Source: an uncultured Alphaproteobacteria bacterium
GTDB taxonomy: Bacteria; Pseudomonadota; Alphaproteobacteria; HIMB59; GCA-002718135
Direction: 5' to 3'
Length of the DNA stretch: 37,679 bases
Assembly (NCBI GenBank): GCA_902595855.1
Contig: CACJRY010000011.1
Span: 1 to 37,679 of the forward strand
The notes under the pieces were generated by a model. The model ran no database searches, was not told where the DNA came from, and was given only the letters and a program-made list of their open reading frames with translations. Positions 1 to 8,067 of this stretch are shown here, in pieces (positions within the stretch are counted from its first letter, which is position 1; each line of letters starts with the position of its first letter). Made by a program: the position numbers and the translations under genes.

Positions 1-1104
1 ATCAATTTTATCAATTATATGAAGATAATTTTTTATCACATTTTTCCACTGGTAATTACTCTCAGCTCTAATTTTTGCATTTTGACCAAGTTTTTTAATT
101 TTAGTTTTATCAGATATGAGGTTTTGTAAGACTGAATACACATCATCAATTTTTGGAAGAATTAAACCTGTTTCTTCATGAATAACAGCCTCTGGTGTCC
201 CTCCAATATTTGATGCTATCGATGGAACACCATAAAAAGCCGCCTCTATATAGGCTATACCAAAGCCCTCAATTGATCTATTATTTGTTTCATCAGTTGT
301 AGGCATAATCATTAAGTCAGTTTTTTTAAATAAAAAATTTTTTTGATTATTATTTATATTCCCAACAAAGAGAACATTATTTTCAATTTTTGATTTTTTT
401 ACAATTTTTTTTAAATTTGATAACTCTTCCCCTGAACCTGCAATTACATAAAGAATATTTGGATACTCATTTTTAAGTTTTGCTATTGCTGATAGAATAT
501 ATGGATGTCCTTTTCTTTTTTCCAATCTTGCTAAAGTAACTATTATTGGGCTACCATTTAAATTTGGAATAGTTTCATCAGATAAATTTATATTATTCTG
601 AGCACCAGGATGAATGCAAGTAACAGATTTATTTATTACACCAGTTTGCAAAACTAAATCTTTTGTATAGTTAGAGTTACAAACTATATGAGAAACTTTA
701 TTTAACGTAGTAATTAATCTTTTTTTATAAGCAGAATGTTTAGGTATAATTTCATTGCCGTGCGCAAGGCAAATTGAGTAGATAGATTGGTTTTGTAATG
801 TGTCTATACACAATTCAAAACTTTTCCAACTATCTCCAATAATGCAGGTTATATTTTCTGTTTTTAAATATTGATTTAAATTCAATATTTTTTTTCGCCT
901 ACGAAAAAATTTAATGCCTCCAAATCTCTTAATTGTAATATTATCATTTACATTGGAGTCATATACGTAATCTTCAGATTTATCATACTGATCAGCTAAG
1001 ACCAAAACTTCATGTGTTTTACTTAATTCTAATGATAAATTTTCAATAAGATTTTCGATTCCTCCAACACGTGGAGGGAAGCATTGTGTTAAAATAATAA
1101 TCAT
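1..1104 (-). CDS. Glycosyltransferase family 4 (partial, C-terminal end beyond window)
   Basis: This reading frame starts at ATG 1104-1102 and stays open to the left edge (368 codons), so only the last residues are missing. The N-terminus (MIIILTQCFPPRVGGIE) has the glycine-rich acceptor-side loop of GT-B group 1 enzymes. Towards the C-terminus lies the EX7E nucleotide-sugar motif (EGFGIAYIE), followed by GVPSIASNIGG and TGLILP, which is diagnostic of GT4. The likely role is transfer of a sugar from an activated donor to an LPS, capsule or glycolipid intermediate at the cytoplasmic face of the membrane. Donor and acceptor cannot be deduced. A perfect inverted repeat sits 20 bp upstream of the start. 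Confidence 0.85.
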   Translation of the reverse strand, partial: MIIILTQCFPPRVGGIENLIENLSLELSKTHEVLVLADQYDKSEDYVYDSNVNDNITIKRFGGIKFFRRRKKILNLNQYLKTENITCIIGDSWKSFELCIDTLQNQSIYSICLAHGNEIIPKHSAYKKRLITTLNKVSHIVCNSNYTKDLVLQTGVINKSVTCIHPGAQNNINLSDETIPNLNGSPIIVTLARLEKRKGHPYILSAIAKLKNEYPNILYVIAGSGEELSNLKKIVKKSKIENNVLFVGNINNNQKNFLFKKTDLMIMPTTDETNNRSIEGFGIAYIEAAFYGVPSIASNIGGTPEAVIHEETGLILPKIDDVYSVLQNLISDKTKIKKLGQNAKIRAESNYQWKNVIKNYLHIIDKID

Positions 1105-1123
1105 TTCTAAACTAATTATCTTG

Positions 1124-1146
1124 AATCATACATTAAGTGTATGATT
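1124..1146. promoter_or_regulatory. Perfect 9-bp inverted repeat, possible operator
   Basis: AATCATACA (1124-1132) and its exact reverse complement TGTATGATT (1138-1146) are separated by 5 bases. The element lies 20 bp upstream of the glycosyltransferase start. There is no T-run on either side, so it looks more like a protein-binding dyad than a terminator. Function is inference. Confidence 0.45.
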
Positions 1147-1221
1147 AATTTCAGTAGACAATCATTATTTAAAATAACGAGATCCTTTTTTTCTAATTTT
1201 TGAAATTTATTAAATATTTAT

Positions 1222-1277
1222 ATATATGCATAAATTGCATATATTTTATGTATATAACTTGTTTGATTTGCATATAT
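1222..1277. promoter_or_regulatory. TTGCATATAT repeat cluster upstream of the small genes
   Basis: ATATATGCA (1222-1230) and TGCATATAT (1236-1244) form a perfect 9-bp inverted repeat with a 5-base spacer. The right half, extended to TTGCATATAT (1235-1244), recurs exactly at 1268-1277, 33 bp away (about three helical turns). The third copy falls between the proposed -35 and -10 of the 1312 gene, a classic repressor position. The regulator is unknown. Confidence 0.45.
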
Positions 1278-1290
1278 AAATTCTTATATT
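1263..1290 (+). promoter_or_regulatory. Candidate sigma70-type promoter for the small-gene pair
   Basis: A -35-like TTGATT (1263-1268) and a -10-like TATATT (1285-1290) are separated by 16 bases. Transcription would start near 1297, just before the AGAAAGGA ribosome-binding site at 1298-1305. The surroundings are very AT-rich, so chance matches are common. Confidence 0.4.
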
Positions 1291-1311
1291 AGTAACTAGA
1301 AAGGAATAAAA

Positions 1312-1494
1312 ATGTATAAAAATATATTAAATTTTATAAATTCAACTTACAAAGCTGTAAATGACTATGGTTTTGATAATGTTGATCCTCAGTTAGTCAG
1401 ATATTTCAGAACAGAATACGGAAAAGATTGGCAATCAGCTTTAACTGAGCACTTATACAAAAAGGAGATGAATAATGATAAAAAAGCTGCTTAG
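1312..1494 (+). CDS. Small hypothetical protein, 60 aa
   Basis: I do not recognise this family. The ATG at 1312 follows a good ribosome-binding site (AGAAAGGA, 1298-1305). The product is soluble, without a signal peptide, cysteines or a membrane segment. It has an aromatic/charged core around DPQLVRYFRTEYGKDW and a basic tail (NNDKKAA). Its last 20 bases overlap the start of the next small gene, and the second gene's Shine-Dalgarno AAGGAG lies inside this frame, so the two are probably translationally coupled. A strong start signal, an ordered upstream region and the coupled partner argue for a real gene. Confidence 0.6.
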   Translation: MYKNILNFINSTYKAVNDYGFDNVDPQLVRYFRTEYGKDWQSALTEHLYKKEMNNDKKAA

Positions 1495-1636
1495 TAATTT
1501 TTTAAGATCCTTTACTTTTGATCATGATCGTGAAAAAATTGAAAAATATCTTTCTCAGTCTGCTAATACATACGATTTAGAGCAAAGAATGCGGGAACTT
1601 GAACAAAAGGGCAAATATAATCAATTCTATATTTAG
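1475..1636 (+). CDS. DUF3563 family small protein, 53 aa
   Basis: This frame runs from ATG 1475 to TAG 1634-1636. A strong AAGGAG ribosome-binding site lies 9 bases before the ATG, within the preceding gene. The product begins MIKKLLSNFLRSF, which is amphipathic, and then carries YLSQSANTYDLEQRMRELEQ. The latter matches what I recall as the DUF3563 signature: short proteins with a YL.xA.D..DLE.RMREL pattern found in proteobacteria. The biochemical role is unknown. The overlap with the 1312 gene suggests co-expression. It stops 12 bases before the convergent aminopeptidase gene ends. Confidence 0.7.
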   Translation: MIKKLLSNFLRSFTFDHDREKIEKYLSQSANTYDLEQRMRELEQKGKYNQFYI

Positions 1637-1648
1637 GTTTTACTGGAG

Positions 1649-3409
1649 TTAGAGAGGCAAAGTTACCTTTTGTAACCAAAGCTTCTCCTCTGCAGTAAGA
1701 AAAGTAGATAGTTTATCAAATACTGTTTGATGATAATTATTCAACCATTTCAAATCATTCGAATTTAGTAAAGATGGCTCAATAAGGTCATTATCAATTG
1801 GGGCCCACGAAATATTTTCAAAATTAAACAAATTTTCATTCTCTTCCGTTACTATAAGAATATTTTCAATACGAATTCCATATTCTCCTTCCTTATAAAA
1901 ACCTGGCTCATTTGATAAAATCATTCCAGATAGTAAATCTACGCTGGGATACATATTTTTTTTAGATATTCTCTGAGGAGCTTCATGAACACTTAAAAAA
2001 CTTCCAATTCCATGACCGGTACCATGATCATAATCACACCCAATTTCCTGCAGACTTGATCTTGCTAAGTAGTCAATATCTGTTCCTTTTGTCTTTTTTG
2101 GAAAAGTGTGTGTAGAAAGACTTATGTGTCCTTTTAAAACTCGAGTAAACATCTCTTTCTGCTCTTTCGTTGGTTTTCCCAAGATAACAGTTCTAGTTAT
2201 ATCAGTAGTACCATCGTAATATTGTCCTCCAGAGTCAAATAAATAAATAGTATTCTTTTTAAGAGGGATGGGATTGTTTTTATCATATCTATAATGAGGA
2301 AGAGCAGCATTTTTTCCAATAGCAGAAATTGTATCAAAAGAGATAGAATGAAATAGATCATTTGAATTACGAAATGAAAATAATTTAGCAGCTGCAGAAA
2401 TTTCATTTTCATTTTCAATATTTTGATGATTTTTTAACCAATATAAAAATTTTGTAACACTTACCCCATCTCTAATATGTGCTTTTCTTGCTCCCTCAAG
2501 CTCAACAGCATTTTTTGATGCTTTTGGGATAAGGCATGGATTTTCTAGATGTGAAGGTAAACAATTTTTTTTAATTGCTAAATCATAAAAAAAATATGGA
2601 GAATTTTTAAAATCAAAACCAATTTTTGTTTGGTGGTTTAAATCATTAAATACTTCTTTGATTTTTTCTATTGGCTCTATGTTAATATATTTTACAAGTC
2701 TTGCTTTTAATACAGGCTCAACCATATCAATCTTTACATATAATACAGGTTTATTATCAAGAGATATCAATAAGTAAGCAAATGCTAAAGGTGTGTTAAG
2801 AATATCACTTCCTCTCAAATTTAATAACCAGGCTATAGAGTCTAAACTTGATAAAAAATAGGCCCCTAAGTTATTTTGATATAAAGTTTCAATAAGATTT
2901 TCAAGTTTTTCTAAAGATTCTATCCCTGCAAAATTTGTAGGATGATCAAAAACTAAACCATAGTTACGAATAGGCTTATTATCCCACAATTCGTCAATTA
3001 AATTATCTTCTGTAAAATATAATTTAGTTTTACTTTTAACCGACAAGTCTAAATACTTTATAATCTCTTCAATCGAATGCAAACTTGGATCAAGTGCGAG
3101 GCATTCATTTTTTATAAAATACCTACTTAATTTTTCTGAGAAACTACTAAGATGTTCAAGAGAAATTTGACCACCATCTACCTGCTCTTTTGCTTGAAAA
3201 GTATACCTGCCATCAACAAAAAGGGTTGCTTCATTTTGGCTAACTATAGCTTTACCTGCTGAACCAGAAAAATCGGTAGCCCATAGCAATCTTTCAGAGT
3301 CTGAAGAAATATATTCATTTAGAAATTCATCTGTTCTGTTAATAATTAAAGTATTAATATTCTTTTCTTTTAATTTATTTTGAATTTTTTTTATTTTTAT
3401 ATTTTTCAT
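1649..3409 (-). CDS. pepP: Xaa-Pro aminopeptidase (M24B)
   Basis: This enzyme removes an N-terminal residue preceding proline from peptides, probably in the cytoplasm. At 586 aa it is the long three-domain form: two creatinase-like N-terminal domains (about 1-290), then the pita-bread catalytic domain. All five metal ligands of the dinuclear site are visible: D392 (FDSGG), D403 (TTDITRT), H466 (HGTGHGIG), E501 (SNEPGF) and E515 (RIEN). H372 (LPHY) is the usual substrate-binding histidine. Its ATG overlaps the stop of the upstream dehydratase gene by 4 bases (ATGA), indicating an operon. The symbol is used in the broad sense, since the family is closer to long XPNPEP1-like enzymes than to E. 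coli PepP. Confidence 0.88.
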   Translation of the reverse strand: MKNIKIKKIQNKLKEKNINTLIINRTDEFLNEYISSDSERLLWATDFSGSAGKAIVSQNEATLFVDGRYTFQAKEQVDGGQISLEHLSSFSEKLSRYFIKNECLALDPSLHSIEEIIKYLDLSVKSKTKLYFTEDNLIDELWDNKPIRNYGLVFDHPTNFAGIESLEKLENLIETLYQNNLGAYFLSSLDSIAWLLNLRGSDILNTPLAFAYLLISLDNKPVLYVKIDMVEPVLKARLVKYINIEPIEKIKEVFNDLNHQTKIGFDFKNSPYFFYDLAIKKNCLPSHLENPCLIPKASKNAVELEGARKAHIRDGVSVTKFLYWLKNHQNIENENEISAAAKLFSFRNSNDLFHSISFDTISAIGKNAALPHYRYDKNNPIPLKKNTIYLFDSGGQYYDGTTDITRTVILGKPTKEQKEMFTRVLKGHISLSTHTFPKKTKGTDIDYLARSSLQEIGCDYDHGTGHGIGSFLSVHEAPQRISKKNMYPSVDLLSGMILSNEPGFYKEGEYGIRIENILIVTEENENLFNFENISWAPIDNDLIEPSLLNSNDLKWLNNYHQTVFDKLSTFLTAEEKLWLQKVTLPL

Positions 3410-4368
3410 AAATTTACAAACATATCTAAATCAATATTACCTCCTGATATCATCACAACAACATTTTTATTTTTCAAATCAATTTTTTTTGTTAATGCAG
3501 CAGTTGCTGCTACTGCACCTCCAGGTTCAATAATTATTTTTAAATGTTCAGCAAAAAATTTAATTGAATTCTTAACTTCATCATCCCTTACAACTAATCC
3601 ATTTTTCAGATTTTGAAGATTAATAGGAAAAGTAAGTTTGCCTGGTTCAGGGGTTATAATAGCATCACAAATTGAAGAATGTCCCTGCTCATTTGCTAAT
3701 ATTTTTGAACTATTAAGAGATTTTTTTGTATCATCAAAACCATAAGGTTCCACAGAGTATGACTCAATATTTTTAAATTTATACTTTAAGTAAGTTGATG
3801 TTCCAGCAATAAGGCCTCCACCTCCACAACAACATAAATAAATATCAGGCACAATATTATTTTCCTTAAGTTGGTCAAAAATTTCTAAGCCGGCGGTGCC
3901 CTGACCAGCAATTACATCTAGATCATCATAAGGACGTATTAATGTTCTGTTTTCATCTTTAGAAATTTTTTCACCAATATTTTCTCTAGATTGTGTTGAG
4001 GGATCGTAAAGAATAACCTCAGCTTTATATTTTTTTGTATTCTCAATTTTTATTTTTGGAGCGTTTATAGGCATAATTATTTTACAACTAATTTGATTTT
4101 GAAGTGATGCATAAGCAACAGCTTGTGCATGATTACCAGAAGAGTAAGCAACTACACCATTTCTTTTATTCTCTTCACTCAATTTAGAAATTTTATGTGT
4201 TGCCCCTCTTAATTTAAAGGAGCCAGTTGTCTGGAGATTTTCTAATTTAAAAAAAATTTTGGAGTCTAATTTTTTATTAATAAAGTCATTTGATATTAGT
4301 GGTGTTTTAATAATTTGACTTTTTATTTTACTATAGGCATCATCTATATTTTTGTATGAAAAATTCAT
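3406..4368 (-). CDS. PLP-dependent threonine/serine dehydratase-like enzyme
   Basis: This is a fold-type II PLP enzyme of 320 aa. The Schiff-base lysine is K52 in the motif GSFKLRGA. SSGNHAQ (76-82) binds the substrate carboxylate, and the tetraglycine loop C-G-G-G-G (about 181-185) holds the PLP phosphate. There is no C-terminal ACT-like regulatory domain, unlike biosynthetic IlvA. It therefore belongs with short catabolic threonine dehydratases, serine racemases and threo-3-hydroxyaspartate ammonia-lyases, which sequence alone does not separate. Its 4-base overlap with the aminopeptidase gene suggests joint use in amino-acid or peptide breakdown. Confidence 0.82.
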   Translation of the reverse strand: MNFSYKNIDDAYSKIKSQIIKTPLISNDFINKKLDSKIFFKLENLQTTGSFKLRGATHKISKLSEENKRNGVVAYSSGNHAQAVAYASLQNQISCKIIMPINAPKIKIENTKKYKAEVILYDPSTQSRENIGEKISKDENRTLIRPYDDLDVIAGQGTAGLEIFDQLKENNIVPDIYLCCCGGGGLIAGTSTYLKYKFKNIESYSVEPYGFDDTKKSLNSSKILANEQGHSSICDAIITPEPGKLTFPINLQNLKNGLVVRDDEVKNSIKFFAEHLKIIIEPGGAVAATAALTKKIDLKNKNVVVMISGGNIDLDMFVNL

Positions 4369-4391
4369 ATAAGAAGTAATATTAATTTAAT

Positions 4392-4961
4392 TTAAATCCA
4401 ATTAACTGAATTAGCAACATCTGCTAAAAATGATTTTCTCTTAGCGTTAGATACAAAAGGTACAGCAAAATACCTTCTATAATTTATCTTTGTAATTCCA
4501 CAGATATGAAAAACTCCTCTTTTCAATCTTCTTATTGGTAAATTTAAAAAAAATGTTGTTATTGCCAATCTAGGTGAGCCATACGTACAAAATATTATTG
4601 CTTTTTTATTTTTTAAGTTACCTAGTGGATAACCGTAATTTCCAATTAATTTTTTAAAAGTAAAAGCCCAGGGTGGTGCTAAAACTTTATCAATCCATCC
4701 CTCTAAAATCGCTGGCATTCTGAAATTCCATATTGGAGCAATTAAAACAATAACATCTGATTTTTCAATTCGCTTTCTATGATCTGCAACTTCATCATCC
4801 GGTTCTTGGCCTGAAAATACAGGATCAAATTTTTCTTTATATAAATCAACAATATCTACTGAATGGCCCTTTTCAATAGCTTTTTTTGTAAAAGTTTCTC
4901 TAATTGCATAATTAAAGGATTTATCATCATAATGAGCATAAACTATAAAAATATTAGACAC
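4392..4961 (-). CDS. NAD(P)H:quinone oxidoreductase-like flavoprotein
   Basis: This is a flavodoxin-like fold protein of 189 aa. The N-terminal strand and loop (IFIVYAHYDDKSFNYA) would bind the FMN/FAD phosphate. The motif PIWNFRMPAILEGWIDKVL is characteristic of the MdaB/KefF/NQO1-type NAD(P)H dehydrogenase family. Such enzymes reduce quinones by two electrons in the cytoplasm. It lies 6 bases downstream of the nitroreductase gene in the same direction, so two flavin-dependent reductases appear to be co-expressed. The exact substrate is not predictable. Confidence 0.8.
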   Translation of the reverse strand: MSNIFIVYAHYDDKSFNYAIRETFTKKAIEKGHSVDIVDLYKEKFDPVFSGQEPDDEVADHRKRIEKSDVIVLIAPIWNFRMPAILEGWIDKVLAPPWAFTFKKLIGNYGYPLGNLKNKKAIIFCTYGSPRLAITTFFLNLPIRRLKRGVFHICGITKINYRRYFAVPFVSNAKRKSFLADVANSVNWI

Positions 4962-4967
4962 TAAATT

Positions 4968-5528
4968 TTATTCCCATTTAGTAACATAATCTTCCTTATT
5001 TAGCTTAGGGGCTTCCTTCGGTTCTTTCGATGGTGTGCCTATATATAAATATCCCAATACCTCAGAATTTGTATTTAAAGATAATTCATTAGCAATATAT
5101 TTATTGTTTTCTGATGAATATTTACCTGTTCTCCAATAAGCAGCATAACCCATATCATGAAGAGCTATCAAAATATTTTGAGTTGCAGCTGCAGTAGATT
5201 GAATTTGTTCAATCCTAGGCACATTTGGCTTATCAACAATTTCTGATATGACTACAATAATCATTGGAGATCTCATAGGAAGACCAAGAATTCTTTTTTC
5301 TTTTTCTTCATCAATTTCATCTATTTTCTTTGATGAGTTTAAGAATGCTTCACCTAACTTATTTCTTCCTTCTCCTATTACTTCTATAAATCTCCACGGT
5401 CTTAACCATGAGTGATCCGGGGCTCTAAAAGCAGCTTGATATACTAATTCCATTTCCTCAGCTGATGGAATTGGCTCAATAAGTTGTGAGTTTGATCGTC
5501 TTGATAATAATGTTTTTATAGTTTCCAT
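4968..5528 (-). CDS. ydjA: Nitroreductase family protein, YdjA-like
   Basis: This is a 186 aa FMN-dependent nitroreductase-fold protein. It aligns along its length with my memory of E. coli YdjA: the RRS start of the FMN site (LLSRRSNSQL), RAPDHSWLRPWRF (YdjA has RAPDHKSMQPWHF), PRIEQ, YWRTG and the C-terminal GYLYIGTP. The reductase uses NAD(P)H to reduce nitro or quinone compounds in vitro, but the physiological role of this branch is unclear. It is the first gene of the minus-strand group down to 1649, and a candidate promoter lies just upstream. Confidence 0.85.
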   Translation of the reverse strand: METIKTLLSRRSNSQLIEPIPSAEEMELVYQAAFRAPDHSWLRPWRFIEVIGEGRNKLGEAFLNSSKKIDEIDEEKEKRILGLPMRSPMIIVVISEIVDKPNVPRIEQIQSTAAATQNILIALHDMGYAAYWRTGKYSSENNKYIANELSLNTNSEVLGYLYIGTPSKEPKEAPKLNKEDYVTKWE

Positions 5529-5540
5529 AATATTTCAAAG

Positions 5541-5567
5541 ATTATAATATTTTTTTTATTATCCCAA
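5541..5567 (-). promoter_or_regulatory. Candidate promoter of the nitroreductase operon
   Basis: On the minus strand a -35-like TTGGGA (5567-5562) is followed after 15 bases by a perfect -10 TATAAT (5546-5541), ending 12 bases before the ATG. The spacing is slightly short. The region is AT-rich, so this is tentative. Confidence 0.35.
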
Positions 5568-5652
5568 AGAAATTATACTAAATTTATTTATTAAATATCA
5601 ATAATAATAATTAAATTACTTGATTTATTAAATAAAAAACTACTTAATAAAT

Positions 5653-5892
5653 ATGGAACATACTAAAATAGCTTCTCCATGTGTGAGTGTTTGTAAAACT
5701 GACCCAATATCAGGTTACTGCTACGGCTGTGGAAGAACAGATGATGAAAAAGCAAAGTGGAAAGATAAATCAACTACCTCTGATTGGAAATTAAGTAATT
5801 TGCAACAGCTCAAAAAAAGATTATCTGGATGGGTTTTATTTGCATTTGAAAAAAATCATGCAAATAAAACAAAAAGATTAAATTCTAATTAA
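5653..5892 (+). CDS. DUF1289 family cysteine-rich protein
   Basis: This small protein of 79 aa has four cysteines in the arrangement C10-x3-C14-x8-C23-x2-C26, within SPCVSVCKTDPISGYCYGCG. That is the hallmark of DUF1289, which probably holds a zinc ion or an iron-sulfur cluster. A tryptophan-rich second half follows. The function is unknown. The gene stands alone, divergent from the nitroreductase and convergent with truA (12-base gap). The upstream 125 bases are extremely AT-rich and contain two TTTATTAAATA copies. Confidence 0.8.
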   Translation: MEHTKIASPCVSVCKTDPISGYCYGCGRTDDEKAKWKDKSTTSDWKLSNLQQLKKRLSGWVLFAFEKNHANKTKRLNSN

Positions 5893-5904
5893 AAGCTTTC
5901 TTTT

Positions 5905-6639
5905 TTAATATTCTACTTTTTTAAGATACAAACCTGAAGAGGGTGCGGTTTGACCCGCTCCTTCTCTTTTTTTACCAACTATTATTTCATTAATAGATTT
6001 AGTTAAATTTCCTTTAGCAATGTCAACTAGTGTACCAACCATAATTCTTACTTGAGAATGAAGGTAGGATTTGGCAACGACTTCAATATGAATACTTTCA
6101 TTTTTAACTTTGATAATTATATCGTCAATGGTCCTAATACTACTTTTTGATTGGCAGTGTGCTGAACGAAAAGCGTTTAAATCATGTTTACCAATAAATG
6201 AAGCAGCTTCATTTTTTAATTTTTTTTTATCTAAAATTTTATGAACGCACCATGCTCGATTTGCCTCAATTGTTAATGGAGACCTTCTATTAATTATCTT
6301 ATATACATACCATCTTTTTTTAGCTGAAAATCTTGCATGAAAATCATTATCTACTTCCTCTGCTTTTAAAACTGAGATCATTAGAGGCCGTAAATGTTGA
6401 TTTAAGCCATCTCTAATTACATCGGTAGAGATTTTTTTTGAAATTACAAAAGAAGCAACCTGTCCATAAGCATGGACACCTGCATCCGTTCTTCCAGCTC
6501 CATAAACAACAACTTTTTCACCTGAGAGCTTAAACACAGAGTCTTGAAGTGACGACTGAACTGAAACTCCATTTGCTTGCTGTTGCCAACCAACAAAATT
6601 AGTACCATCATACTCAACAGTAATCTTATAATTAGGCAT
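5905..6639 (-). CDS. truA: tRNA pseudouridine(38-40) synthase TruA
   Basis: TruA isomerises uridines 38-40 in the anticodon arm of tRNAs to pseudouridine. At 244 aa it has the normal length. The catalytic aspartate is D52 in the motif GAGRTDAGVHAYGQV. The N-terminus (YKITVEYDGTNFVGWQ) and the C-terminal motif FLxxQVRxMVGTL, here YLHSQVRIMVGTL, are typical. Its start overlaps the end of fmt by 8 bases, placing it last in the dnaX-ybaB-recR-def-fmt-truA run. Confidence 0.97.
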   Translation of the reverse strand: MPNYKITVEYDGTNFVGWQQQANGVSVQSSLQDSVFKLSGEKVVVYGAGRTDAGVHAYGQVASFVISKKISTDVIRDGLNQHLRPLMISVLKAEEVDNDFHARFSAKKRWYVYKIINRRSPLTIEANRAWCVHKILDKKKLKNEAASFIGKHDLNAFRSAHCQSKSSIRTIDDIIIKVKNESIHIEVVAKSYLHSQVRIMVGTLVDIAKGNLTKSINEIIVGKKREGAGQTAPSSGLYLKKVEY

Positions 6640-7555
6640 TTATTTTATCATTAACTGTAAAAGTGAAGCCTTTAATAAAATCTTTTACTTCAACTGCTTT
6701 TTTACCTTCACGCTGTATAAGAGTAGGAAGTATACTTCCATCATTACATGCTAACATAAATTTATTATTTAAGATTGTGGATTGCTGCCCTTTATCTTTA
6801 TGTTTTGTAGCTTTTAAAATTTTAATTCTTTCACCTCGATAAACAAACCATGAACCTGGTTTTGGTCCATGAGCTCGAATGTGATTATACACTTGAGTAG
6901 TAGAATTATTAAAATTTATTTTTCTATCATTTGATGTGAACTTTTTTGCGTACGTAACTTTATTTGAGTCCTGTTTATTAGATGAAATATTTTTTTCAAA
7001 AATTATTGGCAAAACTTCAAGCATTGTCCTTTTGCCTAAATTTGTGAGGGCACTTGTTAATTCATCACTATACATATCTTCACTTATTTTTAAGCTTTCT
7101 TGATAAAGAATATCTCCAGCGTCAAGTTTAGGAGAAATCTTAATTACACTTATGCCAGTTTTTACATCTCCTGCTAGCAAAGCATGTTCAATTGGTGCTG
7201 CCCCTCTCCATCTTGGCAGTAAAGATACATGAATATTAATACATCCAAATTTTGGTATGTTTAGAAATTGCGATGGTAAAATTATACCATATGCAACTAC
7301 AATAATTATATCAGGATTAAGACTCTTTATTTTTTCTATTACTGAGTAATCTATAGAGTCTGGATAAAAGGTTTGTAAATTATTTTTTTTAGCAATTTGA
7401 TGAACTGGGCTTTCTTCAATATGCATACCTCTATTTTTTTTTCTTGGTGGTTGTGTAAACACACCAATTATATTTAAACTACTATCAATTAAGTACTGTA
7501 AATGTTGGGCGGCTATATGCGGTGTGCCCATGAAAATTATTTTTTTATCATTCAT
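6632..7555 (-). CDS. fmt: Methionyl-tRNA formyltransferase
   Basis: Fmt formylates initiator Met-tRNA using 10-formyl-tetrahydrofolate. At 307 aa it has the standard length. The catalytic triad is visible as N107 and H109 in GCINIHVSLLPRWRG, and D145 in KLDAGD. The C-terminal tRNA-binding OB-like domain follows residue 205. The start overlaps def by 4 bases. Pairing Fmt (adds formyl) with Def (removes it) in one operon is the classic arrangement. Confidence 0.97.
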   Translation of the reverse strand: MNDKKIIFMGTPHIAAQHLQYLIDSSLNIIGVFTQPPRKKNRGMHIEESPVHQIAKKNNLQTFYPDSIDYSVIEKIKSLNPDIIIVVAYGIILPSQFLNIPKFGCINIHVSLLPRWRGAAPIEHALLAGDVKTGISVIKISPKLDAGDILYQESLKISEDMYSDELTSALTNLGKRTMLEVLPIIFEKNISSNKQDSNKVTYAKKFTSNDRKINFNNSTTQVYNHIRAHGPKPGSWFVYRGERIKILKATKHKDKGQQSTILNNKFMLACNDGSILPTLIQREGKKAVEVKDFIKGFTFTVNDKINA

Positions 7556-8061
7556 CTCTTTTTTGTATTTTGTAATTTTTTTACTTTTTTTATTAATATG
7601 TTTCTTTTTAAGGATGATAGATAGTCAACGAATAATTTCCCAGATAAATGATCAATTTCATGTTGCAGTATTCTAGCTTCATAACCATCTATTTCTTTTT
7701 TTATTAATTTTTCATTTTCATCTGTATACTCGATAATTATTTGTTTTGGTCTTTCAACATCAGCGTATTGCTCTGGCAAAGACAAGCATCCCTCTTCCAT
7801 AATAGTTTTTTCTGCTGAATACTCTATAATTGAAGGATTGAATAAAATATAATTCGCTTTTTTGTCATTTTCCTTATCTTCAAAATTTATTGTAACAATT
7901 TGCTTTAATATTCCGACTTGATTTGCTGCCAATCCAACACCTGGAGCCTTAATCATGATATCCATCATTTGATGAGCAACATTAATATCAGCTTTGGTAA
8001 TTTTAGTTAGTTTTTTTGCTTTAAGGCGCAAAACTTCATTAGGAACTAATAGTATTTCCAT
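7552..8061 (-). CDS. def: Peptide deformylase
   Basis: Def removes the formyl group from nascent proteins. It has 169 aa and all three motifs: GVGLAANQVG (41-50), EEGCLSLP with the metal ligand C92, and QHEIDH with H134, the catalytic E135 and H138. Coding ends in a lysine-rich tail. It lies 6 bases downstream of recR and overlaps fmt. Confidence 0.97.
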   Translation of the reverse strand: MEILLVPNEVLRLKAKKLTKITKADINVAHQMMDIMIKAPGVGLAANQVGILKQIVTINFEDKENDKKANYILFNPSIIEYSAEKTIMEEGCLSLPEQYADVERPKQIIIEYTDENEKLIKKEIDGYEARILQHEIDHLSGKLFVDYLSSLKRNILIKKVKKLQNTKKR

Positions 8062-8067
8062 TAGTTT

